Source: Croceivirga radicis
GTDB lineage: Bacteria > Bacteroidota > Bacteroidia > Flavobacteriales > Flavobacteriaceae
Length of the DNA: 64,000 nt
Assembly: GCF_002072105.2 (NCBI RefSeq)
Contig: NZ_MTBC01000001.1
Coordinates: forward strand, 372,001 to 436,000
Direction of reading: 5' to 3'
Each line of letters begins with the position of its first letter. Positions within the stretch are counted from its first letter, which is position 1. The position numbers and the translations under genes are program-made. Positions 55,648 to 64,000 of the stretch are shown piece after piece. The notes beneath the pieces were generated by a model. The model was not told the origin of the DNA, ran no database searches, and was given only the letters and a program-made list of their open reading frames with translations.

Positions 55648-57009
55648 TTATTTTACCAAGTTGATTTCAACTCTTCTGTTTTGTGTTCTACCTGCTCTTG
55701 TGTTGTTAGTTGCGATAGGCTTATCTTCACCGTAACCAATTGCAGTTAATCTATCAGCACCAATACCTTTATCGATCAAGAAGTTTCTAACAGAGTTAGC
55801 TCTTTCTTCTGATAATTTTTGGTTCAATTTAGCGCTACCTACGCTATCAGTGTGACCTTCAACTGTAAATTTAGCAGTTGGGTACTCGTTCAAGATTTGG
55901 ATAATGTCTACCATTACAGAAGTAGATTCTGCTTTAATAGAAGATTTACCAGTATCGAACAAGATAGTTCTAGCATAGTCATTTAATTGTTTTTGTACTT
56001 CTTCAGTAACTTCTGGACAACCGCTGTTTGCAACAGTACCAGCAACTTCTGGACATTGATCGTCTTTGTCTAGTACACCATCGTTGTCAGAATCTGGCCA
56101 TGGGCATCCTTTGTTCTCAGCAGGACCTGCTTCGTTTGGACACTCATCTTTGTTATCAGCCACACCGTCACCATCAGCATCAGGACAACCAGCTAAAGCA
56201 GGAAGACCAGCTGTGTTAGGACAAGCGTCATCTTTATCAGCTACACCGTCACCATCAGCATCAGGACAACCGTTCATTTCTTTAGAACCAGCTTGATCAG
56301 GACAGCTATCTTTGCTATCTTCGATACCGTCACCATCAGAATCAGGACAACCGTTGAATGCTTCTAAACCAGCAACTTCTGGGCAAGCATCATCTTTGTC
56401 ATAAACACCATCACCGTCAGTATCAGTACCACCAAATTTGATGCTAATACCACCTAAGTGTTGGAAATGTTTTACACCGTAATCTTCAAATGCGTGCTTG
56501 TATTGAGTCTGTAAAGTTAAACCTACGTTTTCTGAGAACCAGTAGCTTAAACCGATACCACCATTAACAGTACCAGCGCCGATTTCATCAACCCAAGTGT
56601 AACCACCACCAATCTCTACGAAAGGATCAAGTTTGGTGTTTTTTAGGATGTTGTACTTAATAGTACCGTCAATAGCGTAGTGAGATAAATCATCTACACT
56701 AACATCCCCTAACTTTTCGATTCTGTTTAAAGAACCTCTAGCTCCTACAGAGAAACCATCACCAACATATCTAGATACAGATACATAAGAAATAGAAGGG
56801 ATAATGTTCCAGTGATCGGATACGTTGAAATACTCGTCAAACAAAGAGCTTGTCATAACACCGTCCGCAGGATCGGCATTGGTTGGGTAAACGTCTATCG
56901 CGTTCGCACCGAAACTAACCTGCCATGGGTTGTTCTCGTCTTGCGCGTGTAGGTTGTTTAACCCTAAAGCAAGTAAGGCAACAACTAAAAATTTGCTTAG
57001 ATGTTTCAT
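55648..57009 (-). CDS. OmpA-family outer-membrane protein with thrombospondin type-3 repeats
   Basis: 453 residues from the ATG at 57009; a TTG two codons upstream is less likely. The signal peptide is [20 protein letters not shown]. An eight-stranded beta-barrel (about 25-200) is followed by five calcium-binding TSP3 repeats of the form DxDGDGVxDxxDxCP (about 200-335). The C-terminal OmpA domain (about 345-453) binds peptidoglycan through [11 protein letters not shown] and [16 protein letters not shown]. It links the outer membrane to the cell wall. It has a consensus promoter and its own terminator, and should be highly expressed. Inserted between kbl and the AddB-like gene. Confidence 0.95.
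   Translation of the reverse strand: MKHLSKFLVVALLALGLNNLHAQDENNPWQVSFGANAIDVYPTNADPADGVMTSSLFDEYFNVSDHWNIIPSISYVSVSRYVGDGFSVGARGSLNRIEKLGDVSVDDLSHYAIDGTIKYNILKNTKLDPFVEIGGGYTWVDEIGAGTVNGGIGLSYWFSENVGLTLQTQYKHAFEDYGVKHFQHLGGISIKFGGTDTDGDGVYDKDDACPEVAGLEAFNGCPDSDGDGIEDSKDSCPDQAGSKEMNGCPDADGDGVADKDDACPNTAGLPALAGCPDADGDGVADNKDECPNEAGPAENKGCPWPDSDNDGVLDKDDQCPEVAGTVANSGCPEVTEEVQKQLNDYARTILFDTGKSSIKAESTSVMVDIIQILNEYPTAKFTVEGHTDSVGSAKLNQKLSEERANSVRNFLIDKGIGADRLTAIGYGEDKPIATNNTRAGRTQNRRVEINLVK
56070..56420. repeat. In-frame tandem repeats encoding calcium-binding motifs
   Basis: Four to five imperfect direct repeats of about 70-85 bp, such as the shared ACCGTCACCATCAGCATCAG, correspond to the TSP3 repeats of OmpA. 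The DNA-level similarity between neighbours is high, which favours repeat-number change by slippage or recombination. Confidence 0.75.
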
Positions 57010-57043
57010 GTTCAAAATTTTAAGTTTAAGTGTTTATCAGCTG

Positions 57044-57073
57044 CAAATGTAAGTTGTTAGTAGTTATTAACAA
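57044..57073 (-). promoter_or_regulatory. ompA promoter
   Basis: On the minus strand TTG (57073-57071), exactly 19 bp, then TACATTTG (57051-57044). It is a full match to the Bacteroidota promoter and lies 34 bp before the ATG. Confidence 0.8.
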
Positions 57074-57122
57074 AATATACCCAACATTTTTTTTTGTAGC
57101 TTTTTATACGTTTTTTAAGGGC

Positions 57123-58316
57123 TTATACAATTTTTAAATCTTTGCCAACCTTAGTAAATGCGGCAATTGCTTTGTCTAGGTGTTCTTTTTCGTGTGCAGC
57201 ACTTAATTGCACTCTTATACGGGCTTTGCCCTTTGGTACCACGGGATAAAAGAACCCTATGACGTAAATACCTTCTTTTAGTAACGCATTGGCCATTTCT
57301 TGTGATAATTTAGCATCATACAACATTACCGGTACAATTGCAGAGTCTCCATCTATTATATCAAAACCTGCTGCTTTCATCCCTTTTTTAAAATAAGAGG
57401 TATTTTCTTCAAGTTTGTCCCTTAGACTTGTGTCGTTTTTCAATAAATCGAACACCTTTATAGATGCGCCTACAATGGCAGGTGCTAATGAGTTTGAAAA
57501 AAGATAGGGTCTAGAGCGTTGCCTTAACAATTCTATAATTTCTTTTTTACCTGTAGTATAGCCACCCATGGCTCCGCCCAAGGCTTTGCCCAATGTACCG
57601 GTAATTATATCAATACGGTTTAGAACACCTTTTTCTTCTAAAGTTCCCCTGCCCGTTTCTCCAATAAAACCGGCGGCATGGCATTCATCTATCATAACTA
57701 GGGCATCGTACTTTTCTGCCAAATCACATATTTTATCTAAAGGAGCCAATAGACCGTCCATTGAAAATACGCCATCTGTTACAATGATTTTAAAACGGGC
57801 CCCATCTGAATTGGCTTGTTTTAAACTTTCTTCAAGCGCGGCCATATCATTATTGGCATAACGATATCTTTTTGCCTTGCAGAGTCTTACGCCATCTATG
57901 ATAGACGCATGGTTAAGCGAGTCTGATATTATAGCATCCTCTGCCGTTAGCAAAGGTTCAAAAACACCACCATTGGCATCAAAAGCGGCAGCATACAATA
58001 TGGTGTCTTCAGTTTGGTAAAAATCCGCAATTTTAGCCTCTAGGGTTTTATGGATGTCTTGTGTACCACAAATAAAACGAACAGAAGACATGCCAAAACC
58101 ATGGGTGTCCATAGTGTCTTTTGCAGCTTGTATAACTTCTGGGTGAGCGGATAGCCCCAAATAATTATTGGCACAAAAGTTAATTACTTCTTCTCCTGTA
58201 TTAATTTTTATGACAGCGTCTTGTGGTCCAGTAATAATTCGTTCTTCCTTAAAAAGGCCGTCTTCTTTTATTTGTTGAATTTCCTTTTCTAGATGTTCTT
58301 TAATTTTTCCGTACAT
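57123..58316 (-). CDS. kbl: Glycine C-acetyltransferase (2-amino-3-ketobutyrate CoA ligase)
   Basis: 397 residues. It cleaves 2-amino-3-ketobutyrate with CoA to glycine and acetyl-CoA in threonine breakdown. The PLP Lys is Lys244 in [15 protein letters not shown]. Other diagnostic parts are [16 protein letters not shown] near the start, [14 protein letters not shown], and [17 protein letters not shown]. It starts 2 bp after the stop of the AddA-like gene, so the two are one transcript. Threonine dehydrogenase is not in the window. Confidence 0.96.
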   Translation of the reverse strand: MYGKIKEHLEKEIQQIKEDGLFKEERIITGPQDAVIKINTGEEVINFCANNYLGLSAHPEVIQAAKDTMDTHGFGMSSVRFICGTQDIHKTLEAKIADFYQTEDTILYAAAFDANGGVFEPLLTAEDAIISDSLNHASIIDGVRLCKAKRYRYANNDMAALEESLKQANSDGARFKIIVTDGVFSMDGLLAPLDKICDLAEKYDALVMIDECHAAGFIGETGRGTLEEKGVLNRIDIITGTLGKALGGAMGGYTTGKKEIIELLRQRSRPYLFSNSLAPAIVGASIKVFDLLKNDTSLRDKLEENTSYFKKGMKAAGFDIIDGDSAIVPVMLYDAKLSQEMANALLKEGIYVIGFFYPVVPKGKARIRVQLSAAHEKEHLDKAIAAFTKVGKDLKIV

Positions 58317-58318
58317 AC

Positions 58319-61300
58319 TTATAGGAATAGAGGTTTTACAGTTTCGTTTAAGTAAATAAGTATTTTTTGCGATACAAAGTACCCCATTTTTGATAAGATA
58401 GCTTCGTATTTTTGCAATTGTTTTTGATGGTACAAGCTTTCTTTACCTGTTTTGTAATCTATTACAATCGCATTTTTTCCCACTACTACCAAGCGGTCTA
58501 ACCTAACTATTTGTCCGGTTGTATCTAATAATTCAACTTCATTATAACCAATAGTATCACTTGCAAAAAAGGGGGCTAATTTTGGATGGCTGACCAAATT
58601 TTCTAGTAAGGACTCAATGGCTTTAGCATCTACATTACCAATAAGTCCTAGATTAATACTTTTTTTAATGGTTGGCTCTATGTCTTTTTGGGTATGGATG
58701 TCTTCTAAAATGGTATGTAGATTGTTCCCTTTTTCTACGCTACTTTGTGTATCATCGTCCCAAAAAATTGTTTGTGAAATAGAATAGGTATATGGGGGTT
58801 CTTCAGAACGGTAGAGATAAGGAATAATAGAACTATCTTCTTGCTTTTTTACCGTAGCACCTTCTGGGATGTTACCATATTGATATGTCTGTTTATCTGG
58901 AGACCATAGATTTTGTTCTTGTAGGTAACTTTCAAAAAAAGCACCATAGCCTTCCTTTTGTTTTTGGTCCGTGTAGATAAAAAGCCCTTTTACCGGTCTG
59001 GTCAAAGCTACATAAAGCACGTTAATGTTGTCTAATTCTGCCAATTGGTATTCCTTTTCTAAAATTGCAGCGCTAGAAGCGGAATGGTTTAGTAAATCTT
59101 TATTGCCATTTACCAATAGTTTTTCTAAATGGGGAATAGCATTTTCCTGATCTGGAATCCAAAGTTTATCGGTTTTAGCTTTATCGTTTAGTTTACTAGT
59201 GGCAAAAGGGAATAAAACAAATGGAAATTCTAAACCTTTAGACCGGTGTATGGTCATAATACTTACGGCATCTAAATTAGTAGGGACGGTAATGGCCAAA
59301 TTATTTTTAGAATTCCAATAATTTATAAAACCATATAAATCTGTATTTTCATTCTCTTGATAATCCATTATAACGTCTAACAAATGTGTTAGGTGGGCAT
59401 GAGATGTAGGTGCCAAATCAAAAGCCGCAATAAGTATTTCTGCTATATCTAAAACACTAAAGTTGGTAAGTAAATAACAATCTAATTGATGTTGCTCTAG
59501 AAGAAAAGTATAGAGGGTTTCTAGATTTGCTTGTATAAAGTCATATCCTAAAAGGTGCTTATTGGCCAAATAATTTAAAATTTCAAAAGCATAAGCCCTT
59601 TCTTCAGGTTCTAGTAAAAATTTGAAGAACGACAGTACAAAGGAAACCTCTTCGTTGTTTTCAAGTAATAAGGCTTCATTAGAAATTATAGGAATTTGGT
59701 GTTCTGATAGAAAATTGGCCACTTCAACAGCATGTTTGTTATTACGAACCAAAACACAGATATCCTTATATAGATGACCTTTATTTTTAAGTTGATCAAT
59801 GTCTGCCAAAACACACTCACAATAGGCAATTTCTTCTTGCTCAGGAGCTAAAAAGCTTATCTGAACGTAACCTTCCTTATCATTGGTTGCTTCTTGACTA
59901 CTTTCTGATTGGAAGATGCTTCTAAAATTCTGATTATTTAAATACTTAGAAACATGCTGGAAGAAACTATTGTTAAAATCAACAATAGTTTTGTGGCTAC
60001 GGTAATTAGAAGCTAACCTATTTGTTTGCACGGGAACCGAAAAAGGAGCACTATCGCCATTCAACAATTGTACAAACTGCTCTGGATTACCACCACGCCA
60101 ACGATAGATAGACTGTTTTACGTCTCCGACCAAAAGCACCGAACCATTTTCTCCTTTCTCATTTAAACTCTCCAATCCATTTGCCATTAGCGGAATTAGG
60201 TTTTGCCATTGCATGGCAGAAGTGTCTTGAAATTCATCTACAAAAAAGTGCCGGTAACGTTCTCCTAATCTTTCATAAATATAAGGTACGGGTTGGTCTT
60301 TTATCTGTGAGGCTATAAGCTTATTAAATTCTGCAATATGAAGCTTACGCTTTTTTACGCTTATGTCTTGTAGCTCTTTTGCAATTTCGTTTAAGACAGT
60401 TAGTGGTAAAATGTTTTTATAGACATTGGTATAAAATTGTATTTGATAAAAACCGGCTTCAATCTTTTTGAAGTCTTCCGCAATTTTTGGTTGTAGCCCA
60501 TCTATTATTTCTTGTTTGTGTTGTTCACATTTTTTAGGGTATAACGGTACGCTGTCTATATTTTGAACCCATTGCGTGTCAAAAGACAAGTTAAAATCTT
60601 GCGCAGCAACCTTGGTTAAGAATTTTGGAAGTGATCCCCTAGAAAAATCAGAATGTTCTAATTCGTTTTGTTCAAAAAGAGAAAGCAGTTCTTCGGCTAG
60701 GCTTTTTAGACCGTTTTCTTTAATGGTAATTTTCTCTTTTAGGGAGGTTTTTACTTCTTCAAAATTGGAAATAGTTAGGTTTTGTAATTTTTCAATTTCT
60801 ATAAAATGGTTTTCATTAAACAGTAATTGACCAATCTTTTTTAAATCGAATGTTACATTCCAACTTTTTTGGTTATTTACTTTTTCTAACGCAAAAGAAA
60901 CCAACGTTTTTGTTAGTTGTTCATCACTACCAATTCTGTAATATAATTGCGCAATAGCTTCGTCTAATAGTTGGTCCGTATCCATGACCACTTCAAAATT
61001 TTGCGCAATCTTAAGGTCTTTGGCAAAGGTTCTAACAATTTTATGGGTAAACTTGTCTATAGTGGCAACCTCAAAAAAAGCATAGTTGTGTAAAATTTCC
61101 TTTAAGGTAAACTTTGCTTTTCTTTGTAAGGCTTCTGGCGTTAGACCCAACTCTTGGGTCAATTCTATAAACATTGAATTTTCTTGGGTAAGTGCTAGGT
61201 CTTTAGAGAAGGTGTACAGGCTGTTTAAAATCCTATCTTTCATTTCTGCAACGGCCTTATTGGTAAAAGTAATTGCCAGTAGCGACCTAAAACCCCTAGT

Positions 61301-61402
61301 TGTGCTGTCTGCTAAAATTTTTTTAAGGTAAATTTTTACCAGTTGATAGGTTTTACCAGACCCTGCAGAGGCATCTAAAATTTTAAATCCGTTCGTATTC
61401 AA
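58319..61402 (-). CDS. AddA-like UvrD-family helicase-nuclease
   Basis: 1027 residues. Helicase motif I is [17 protein letters not shown], motif Ia [18 protein letters not shown], motif [15 protein letters not shown], with [13 protein letters not shown] after it, and motif V in [19 protein letters not shown]. The C-terminal RecB-type nuclease has His in [13 protein letters not shown], Asp in [10 protein letters not shown], Asp-Tyr-Lys in [10 protein letters not shown] and Gln in [12 protein letters not shown]. With the AddB-like protein it forms a likely AddAB-type end-processing enzyme. The start is TTG at 61402; a stop lies nine codons upstream and no ATG occurs between. It is first in a pair with kbl. 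Confidence 0.9.
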   Translation of the reverse strand: MNTNGFKILDASAGSGKTYQLVKIYLKKILADSTTRGFRSLLAITFTNKAVAEMKDRILNSLYTFSKDLALTQENSMFIELTQELGLTPEALQRKAKFTLKEILHNYAFFEVATIDKFTHKIVRTFAKDLKIAQNFEVVMDTDQLLDEAIAQLYYRIGSDEQLTKTLVSFALEKVNNQKSWNVTFDLKKIGQLLFNENHFIEIEKLQNLTISNFEEVKTSLKEKITIKENGLKSLAEELLSLFEQNELEHSDFSRGSLPKFLTKVAAQDFNLSFDTQWVQNIDSVPLYPKKCEQHKQEIIDGLQPKIAEDFKKIEAGFYQIQFYTNVYKNILPLTVLNEIAKELQDISVKKRKLHIAEFNKLIASQIKDQPVPYIYERLGERYRHFFVDEFQDTSAMQWQNLIPLMANGLESLNEKGENGSVLLVGDVKQSIYRWRGGNPEQFVQLLNGDSAPFSVPVQTNRLASNYRSHKTIVDFNNSFFQHVSKYLNNQNFRSIFQSESSQEATNDKEGYVQISFLAPEQEEIAYCECVLADIDQLKNKGHLYKDICVLVRNNKHAVEVANFLSEHQIPIISNEALLLENNEEVSFVLSFFKFLLEPEERAYAFEILNYLANKHLLGYDFIQANLETLYTFLLEQHQLDCYLLTNFSVLDIAEILIAAFDLAPTSHAHLTHLLDVIMDYQENENTDLYGFINYWNSKNNLAITVPTNLDAVSIMTIHRSKGLEFPFVLFPFATSKLNDKAKTDKLWIPDQENAIPHLEKLLVNGNKDLLNHSASSAAILEKEYQLAELDNINVLYVALTRPVKGLFIYTDQKQKEGYGAFFESYLQEQNLWSPDKQTYQYGNIPEGATVKKQEDSSIIPYLYRSEEPPYTYSISQTIFWDDDTQSSVEKGNNLHTILEDIHTQKDIEPTIKKSINLGLIGNVDAKAIESLLENLVSHPKLAPFFASDTIGYNEVELLDTTGQIVRLDRLVVVGKNAIVIDYKTGKESLYHQKQLQKYEAILSKMGYFVSQKILIYLNETVKPLFL

Positions 61403-61477
61403 TATATAAATGTTGTTTAGCTATGAATCTTACAATCTTGTTAACATACAAAATATGGTTTTTGTTTGTTAAAACAG

Positions 61478-61485
61478 TATTTTTG
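61478..61485 (+). promoter_or_regulatory. Probable superoxide dismutase promoter -7
   Basis: TATTTTTG fits TAnnTTTG, 34 bp before the ATG. The -33 position has TGG rather than TTG. Confidence 0.45.
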
Positions 61486-61519
61486 ATAAACAGTAATAAC
61501 ATATAAAACACATAATAAC

Positions 61520-62128
61520 ATGGCTTTTGAATTACCTAAGTTACCATACGCATATGATGCGTTGGAACCAAATATTGACGCCCGCACAATGGAAATACAC
61601 CATACAAAACACCATAACGGGTATACTACTAAATTAAACGGTGCAATAGAAGGCACAGACTTGGAAGGTAAAGATATTGAAGAAATACTTACCAATCTTG
61701 ATATGAGTAATGCTGCTGTAAGAAACAATGGTGGCGGTTTTTACAACCATTCTTTGTTCTGGGAAGTTATGTCCCCAAATGGCGGGGGTACCCCAAGCGG
61801 AGCTTTGGCAGACGCTATAGATGCGGCCTTTGGTTCTTTTGATGCCTTCAAAGAAAAATTTAGCGCTGCGGCCGGTAGTAGATTTGGTTCAGGTTGGGCT
61901 TGGCTTTGTGTTCATAAAGGAGGTAAAGTAGAAGTTTGCTCTACACCTAACCAAGACAACCCTTTAATGCCAGATACCGGTTGCGAGGGTTATCCTATTT
62001 TAGGTTTAGATGTTTGGGAACATGCGTACTATTTAAACTATCAAAATAGAAGACCTGATTATGTTAGCGCATTTTTCAATGTAATCAATTGGGATAAAGT
62101 ATCAGAGTTATACGAAGCAAATAAATAA
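61520..62128 (+). CDS. Superoxide dismutase, Fe/Mn type
   Basis: 202 residues. It converts superoxide to oxygen and peroxide. Metal ligands are the His in [12 protein letters not shown], the His in [11 protein letters not shown], and Asp/His in [18 protein letters not shown]. The fingerprint DVWEHAYY is complete. Fe or Mn use cannot be told safely. The gene is single, with a promoter-like element and a terminator. Confidence 0.97.
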   Translation: MAFELPKLPYAYDALEPNIDARTMEIHHTKHHNGYTTKLNGAIEGTDLEGKDIEEILTNLDMSNAAVRNNGGGFYNHSLFWEVMSPNGGGTPSGALADAIDAAFGSFDAFKEKFSAAAGSRFGSGWAWLCVHKGGKVEVCSTPNQDNPLMPDTGCEGYPILGLDVWEHAYYLNYQNRRPDYVSAFFNVINWDKVSELYEANK

Positions 62129-62153
62129 TAGGTAGAACTATTAATTTAAAGTT

Positions 62154-62181
62154 AAAGCGTGGCCTTAGGCTACGCTTTTTT
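62154..62181 (+). terminator. Superoxide dismutase terminator
   Basis: The stem AAAGCGTGGCC/GGCTACGCTTT (one G-T pair) with a 3-nt loop and a T-run, 26 bp after the stop. Confidence 0.8.
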
Positions 62182-62210
62182 TATGCTTTTATATTGAGTT
62201 TTGAAAATAG

Positions 62211-62280
62211 AAAAGGGCGGAAATTAATCCGCCCTTTTCGTCCCAAATCTTACCATAAACTTAACCTACTTATGCTATGG
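62211..62280 (-). ncRNA. Tandem small-RNA gene, copy 1
   Basis: On the minus strand the block starting CCATAGCATAAGTAGGTTAA (62280 downwards to 62242) is shared with copies 2 and 3, with one differing base (T instead of C near its middle). It is followed by a terminator: stem 62238-62229 with 62220-62211, 10 bp, 8-nt loop, U-rich tail. Upstream are TTG (62315-62313), a 19-bp spacer and TAATTTAG (62293-62286), ending 5 bp before the block. The predicted RNA is about 70 nt. The call rests on the promoter-block-terminator layout; transcription is not shown. Confidence 0.6.
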
Positions 62281-62394
62281 CGAAACTAAATTACTGGTAT
62301 TAAGTATAATAACAAAAGAAAAATGAGAAAAAATATCGACGAAATGCAGCTTTTATTCAAAACCGATGGGTAAGTAGTTGTGATTCAAAATAAT

Positions 62395-62463
62395 AAAGAA
62401 GGCGGGTGTTGCCCGCCTTCTTTCCCCAAATCTTACCATGAACTTAACCTACTTATGCTATGG
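62395..62463 (-). ncRNA. Tandem small-RNA gene, copy 2
   Basis: The same 39-bp block lies at 62463-62425 on the minus strand. The terminator has an unrelated stem (62423-62412 with 62406-62395, 12 bp, 5-nt loop) and a U-rich tail. A consensus -7 TACATTTG is at 62476-62469, ending 5 bp before the block as in copy 1. Confidence 0.6.
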
Positions 62464-62600
62464 TCCTCCAAATGTAAGTTTAGCTTATGGTTTATTCTAT
62501 TCTATTGGTCAAAAGACGAATTAAAACGTTTAAAGGTGTGTGCCGGAAAAATATCTTATAGGTCTATTAGGAAAAGCCTTACCCAGCAAAAGTGTAAAAT

Positions 62601-62671
62601 AAAAAAGGTGGAGAAGTTTCCACCTTTTTTGCCCCAAATCTTACCATGAACTTAACCTACTTATGCTATGG
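62601..62671 (-). ncRNA. Tandem small-RNA gene, copy 3
   Basis: The same block, identical to copy 2, lies at 62671-62633 on the minus strand. Its terminator again has its own stem (62630-62619 with 62612-62601, 12 bp, 6-nt loop) and U tract. The upstream element is weaker (TAATTTTA, 6 bp before the block). Confidence 0.6.
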
Positions 62672-62727
62672 TAGTTATAAAATTAACGTAGTATTTATCT
62701 TACTAATTTTAAATATCGATAAAAGGT

Positions 62728-62753
62728 AAAAAACGTCGATGAACGACGTTTTT
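62728..62753 (-). terminator. purF terminator
   Basis: A 10-bp stem (AAAACGTCG-type arms) with a 5-nt loop and U6 on the minus strand, 22 bp after the purF stop. It isolates purF from the small-RNA array. Confidence 0.85.
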
Positions 62754-62775
62754 CTATAGACAATCAACCTAAAAT

Positions 62776-64000
62776 TTAATACGCACGTTCGTTTTTACCT
62801 TCATAAAAGTTCATAAATGCCTTATTAACAACACGGTTACCGCCCGGGGTAGGGTAGTCTCCCGTAAAATACCAATCTCCAGGATTGTCTGGACAAGCCA
62901 CATGTAGGTTCTCAATGGTTTGGTAGATAATTTCTACTTTGGTTCCAATATCTTGAGGACTCAATAGTTCCGCTATTTTTTTAGAGATTTCTTCTGGAGT
63001 AAATGCTTCGTATAATTCTTTTACAAAATTCTCAGATTGGTTCGTAGCCTTTTCTGCTTGTGCCACACACTTATTGTAAATTTTTTCTAAAATAGATAGG
63101 GTGTTTTGTTCCTTATGCAATTCTACGGCAGCTCTAAAAGCAATAAAATCTTCTAGTTTGGCCATATCAATACCGTAACAATCTGGATATCTAATTTGTG
63201 GTGCAGAAGATACTACCACTATCTTCTTTGGGCTTAACCTATCTAACATTCTAAGAATACTCTTCTTTAGTGTTGTACCACGTACAATACTGTCATCTAT
63301 AATAACAAGATTGTCTTCTTTGCCAACTGATCCGTAGGTTATGTCATATACATGGGTAACCAAATCGTCCCTACTACTATCTTGGGTAATAAAGGTCCTT
63401 AATTTCGCATCTTTAATGGCCACTTTCTCTATTCTGGGCCTTACATCTATTATTTTGTGTAATTCTTCTCTAGTTATATTGGGCCCCAGCGCTAATATTT
63501 GTTCTTCTTTCTTCTTGTTTAGATAATTCTGGGCTTCTTTTACCATACCAAAGAAAGAGGTTTCTGCCGTATTAGGTATGTAAGAGAATACCGTATTGGT
63601 CAGATCATCTTCTATAGATCGAAGTATTTCTGGGAAAACCAGTTTTCCCAACATCTTTCTTTCTTGATAAATTTCTTTATCACTGCCTCTGGAGAAATAG
63701 ATACGCTCAAAAGAACAAGCCTTTCTTTCCAAAGCAGGCAATATTTCTTCTGTGGTTACCTTACCATTTTTCTTTATAATTATAGCATTTCCTGGGGTAA
63801 GCTCCCTAACATCTTCATATTTTACATTAAATACCGTTTGTATGGCTGGTCTTTCTGATGCTACCACAACAACTTCATCGTCCATGTAGTAATAAGCCGG
63901 TCTTATACCAGAAGGGTCTCTAAGTAAAAAAGCGTCTCCATGGCCTAAAAGACCACCCATGGCATAACCACCGTCCCAGTTTTTTGCTGCTTTTCTAAGA
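62776..64000 (-). CDS. purF: Amidophosphoribosyltransferase, N-terminus cut by window edge
   Basis: The frame is open to the window end; the Met at 63960 is internal, since AAKNWDGGYAMGGLLGHGDA reads through it. PurF makes phosphoribosylamine from PRPP and glutamine, the first step of purine synthesis. The visible part holds the end of the glutaminase domain (LLRDPSGIRPAYYY) and the phosphoribosyltransferase domain with the PRPP motif VIIDDSIVRGTTLKKS and YPDCYGIDMA. The C-terminal part VACPDNPGDWYFTGDYPTPG is a feature of the long Bacteroidota enzyme. A terminator follows. Confidence 0.95.
   Translation of the reverse strand, partial: LRKAAKNWDGGYAMGGLLGHGDAFLLRDPSGIRPAYYYMDDEVVVVASERPAIQTVFNVKYEDVRELTPGNAIIIKKNGKVTTEEILPALERKACSFERIYFSRGSDKEIYQERKMLGKLVFPEILRSIEDDLTNTVFSYIPNTAETSFFGMVKEAQNYLNKKKEEQILALGPNITREELHKIIDVRPRIEKVAIKDAKLRTFITQDSSRDDLVTHVYDITYGSVGKEDNLVIIDDSIVRGTTLKKSILRMLDRLSPKKIVVVSSAPQIRYPDCYGIDMAKLEDFIAFRAAVELHKEQNTLSILEKIYNKCVAQAEKATNQSENFVKELYEAFTPEEISKKIAELLSPQDIGTKVEIIYQTIENLHVACPDNPGDWYFTGDYPTPGGNRVVNKAFMNFYEGKNERAY

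Noticed and set aside
56070-56420. CRISPR-like regular repeats
   Set aside because: The repeats are in frame and encode the TSP3 calcium-binding motifs of OmpA; there are no unique spacers of constant length.
62380-62649. 89-residue plus-strand ORF across the non-coding stretch
   Set aside because: It runs through two of the repeat blocks and two terminator hairpins, has low-complexity content and no promoter. The repeat structure explains the region better.
62633-62671. Short peptide beginning MVRFG read from the conserved block
   Set aside because: An ATG GTA AGA TTT GGG frame is present in all copies, but the frame runs into the terminator stem, diverges at once and stops at different places. 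It is unlikely to be translated as a conserved peptide.

Overview
This 64 kb window looks like ordinary chromosomal DNA from a marine-type Flavobacteriaceae (Bacteroidota). The reasons are the low G+C, flavobacterial versions of housekeeping proteins (LepA, RecJ, PurF, LpxH-like, DUF177-rpmF-fabH-accB-accC), an OmpA with thrombospondin type-3 calcium repeats, and several promoters of the Bacteroidota form TTG-N19-TAnnTTTG. Shine-Dalgarno sequences are rare and several genes have TTG as their only sensible start codon. No genus is claimed. I see no prophage, insertion sequence, CRISPR array or rRNA operon.

Layout. 1-3434: two paralogous PAS histidine kinases (the first cut by the window edge). 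3516-9959: a minus-strand run of hydrolases (S41 protease behind rnpA, M1 peptidase, S8 lipoprotein protease, metallo-beta-lactamase-fold enzyme). 10156-16493: Na+/H+ antiporter with a nucleotide-binding tail, lepA, an outer-membrane beta-barrel protein. 16537-19617: dusB, a LolC/E-type permease, rbfA, methylmalonyl-CoA epimerase. 19675-20869: a CAU tRNA, a 58-residue membrane protein and a TSUP exporter. 20940-25558: sodium/solute symporter coupled to a heparan-glucosaminide-acetyltransferase-like membrane protein, riboflavin synthase, pdxA. 25643-29502: the rpmF/fatty-acid-initiation cluster ending in biotin carboxylase. 29536-32480: a FAD oxidoreductase, a GreA/B-C-terminal-like protein, ArfB, an orphan ABC ATPase. 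32548-38280: prolyl oligopeptidase, asd, mscL, alr-tdk. 38437-44051: an unknown conserved-looking protein, rsmI, AhpD-like and OsmC-like redox proteins, recJ, an MFS transporter. 44292-48782: a seven-gene minus-strand run from a GNAT enzyme to LpxH that contains a 37-residue membrane peptide. 48831-52029: universal stress protein, tRNA-Ala(GGC), a histidine kinase/response regulator pair. 52137-61402: SDR enzyme, AddB-like nuclease, OmpA, Kbl and AddA-like helicase-nuclease. 61520-64000: superoxide dismutase, a 650-bp non-coding stretch, and purF (cut by the window end).

The most striking signal is in that non-coding stretch (62211-62671). A 39-bp block is present three times with one variable base. 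Each copy is preceded, at the same spacing in two copies, by a Bacteroidota-like -7 element and followed by a rho-independent terminator whose stem sequence differs in every copy. This reads as three tandem genes for a ~70-nt small RNA family on the minus strand. Other points of interest are two unlisted small membrane proteins, an addA/addB pair separated by kbl and ompA, and four convergent gene pairs whose stop codons touch, overlap or lie 2 bp apart.
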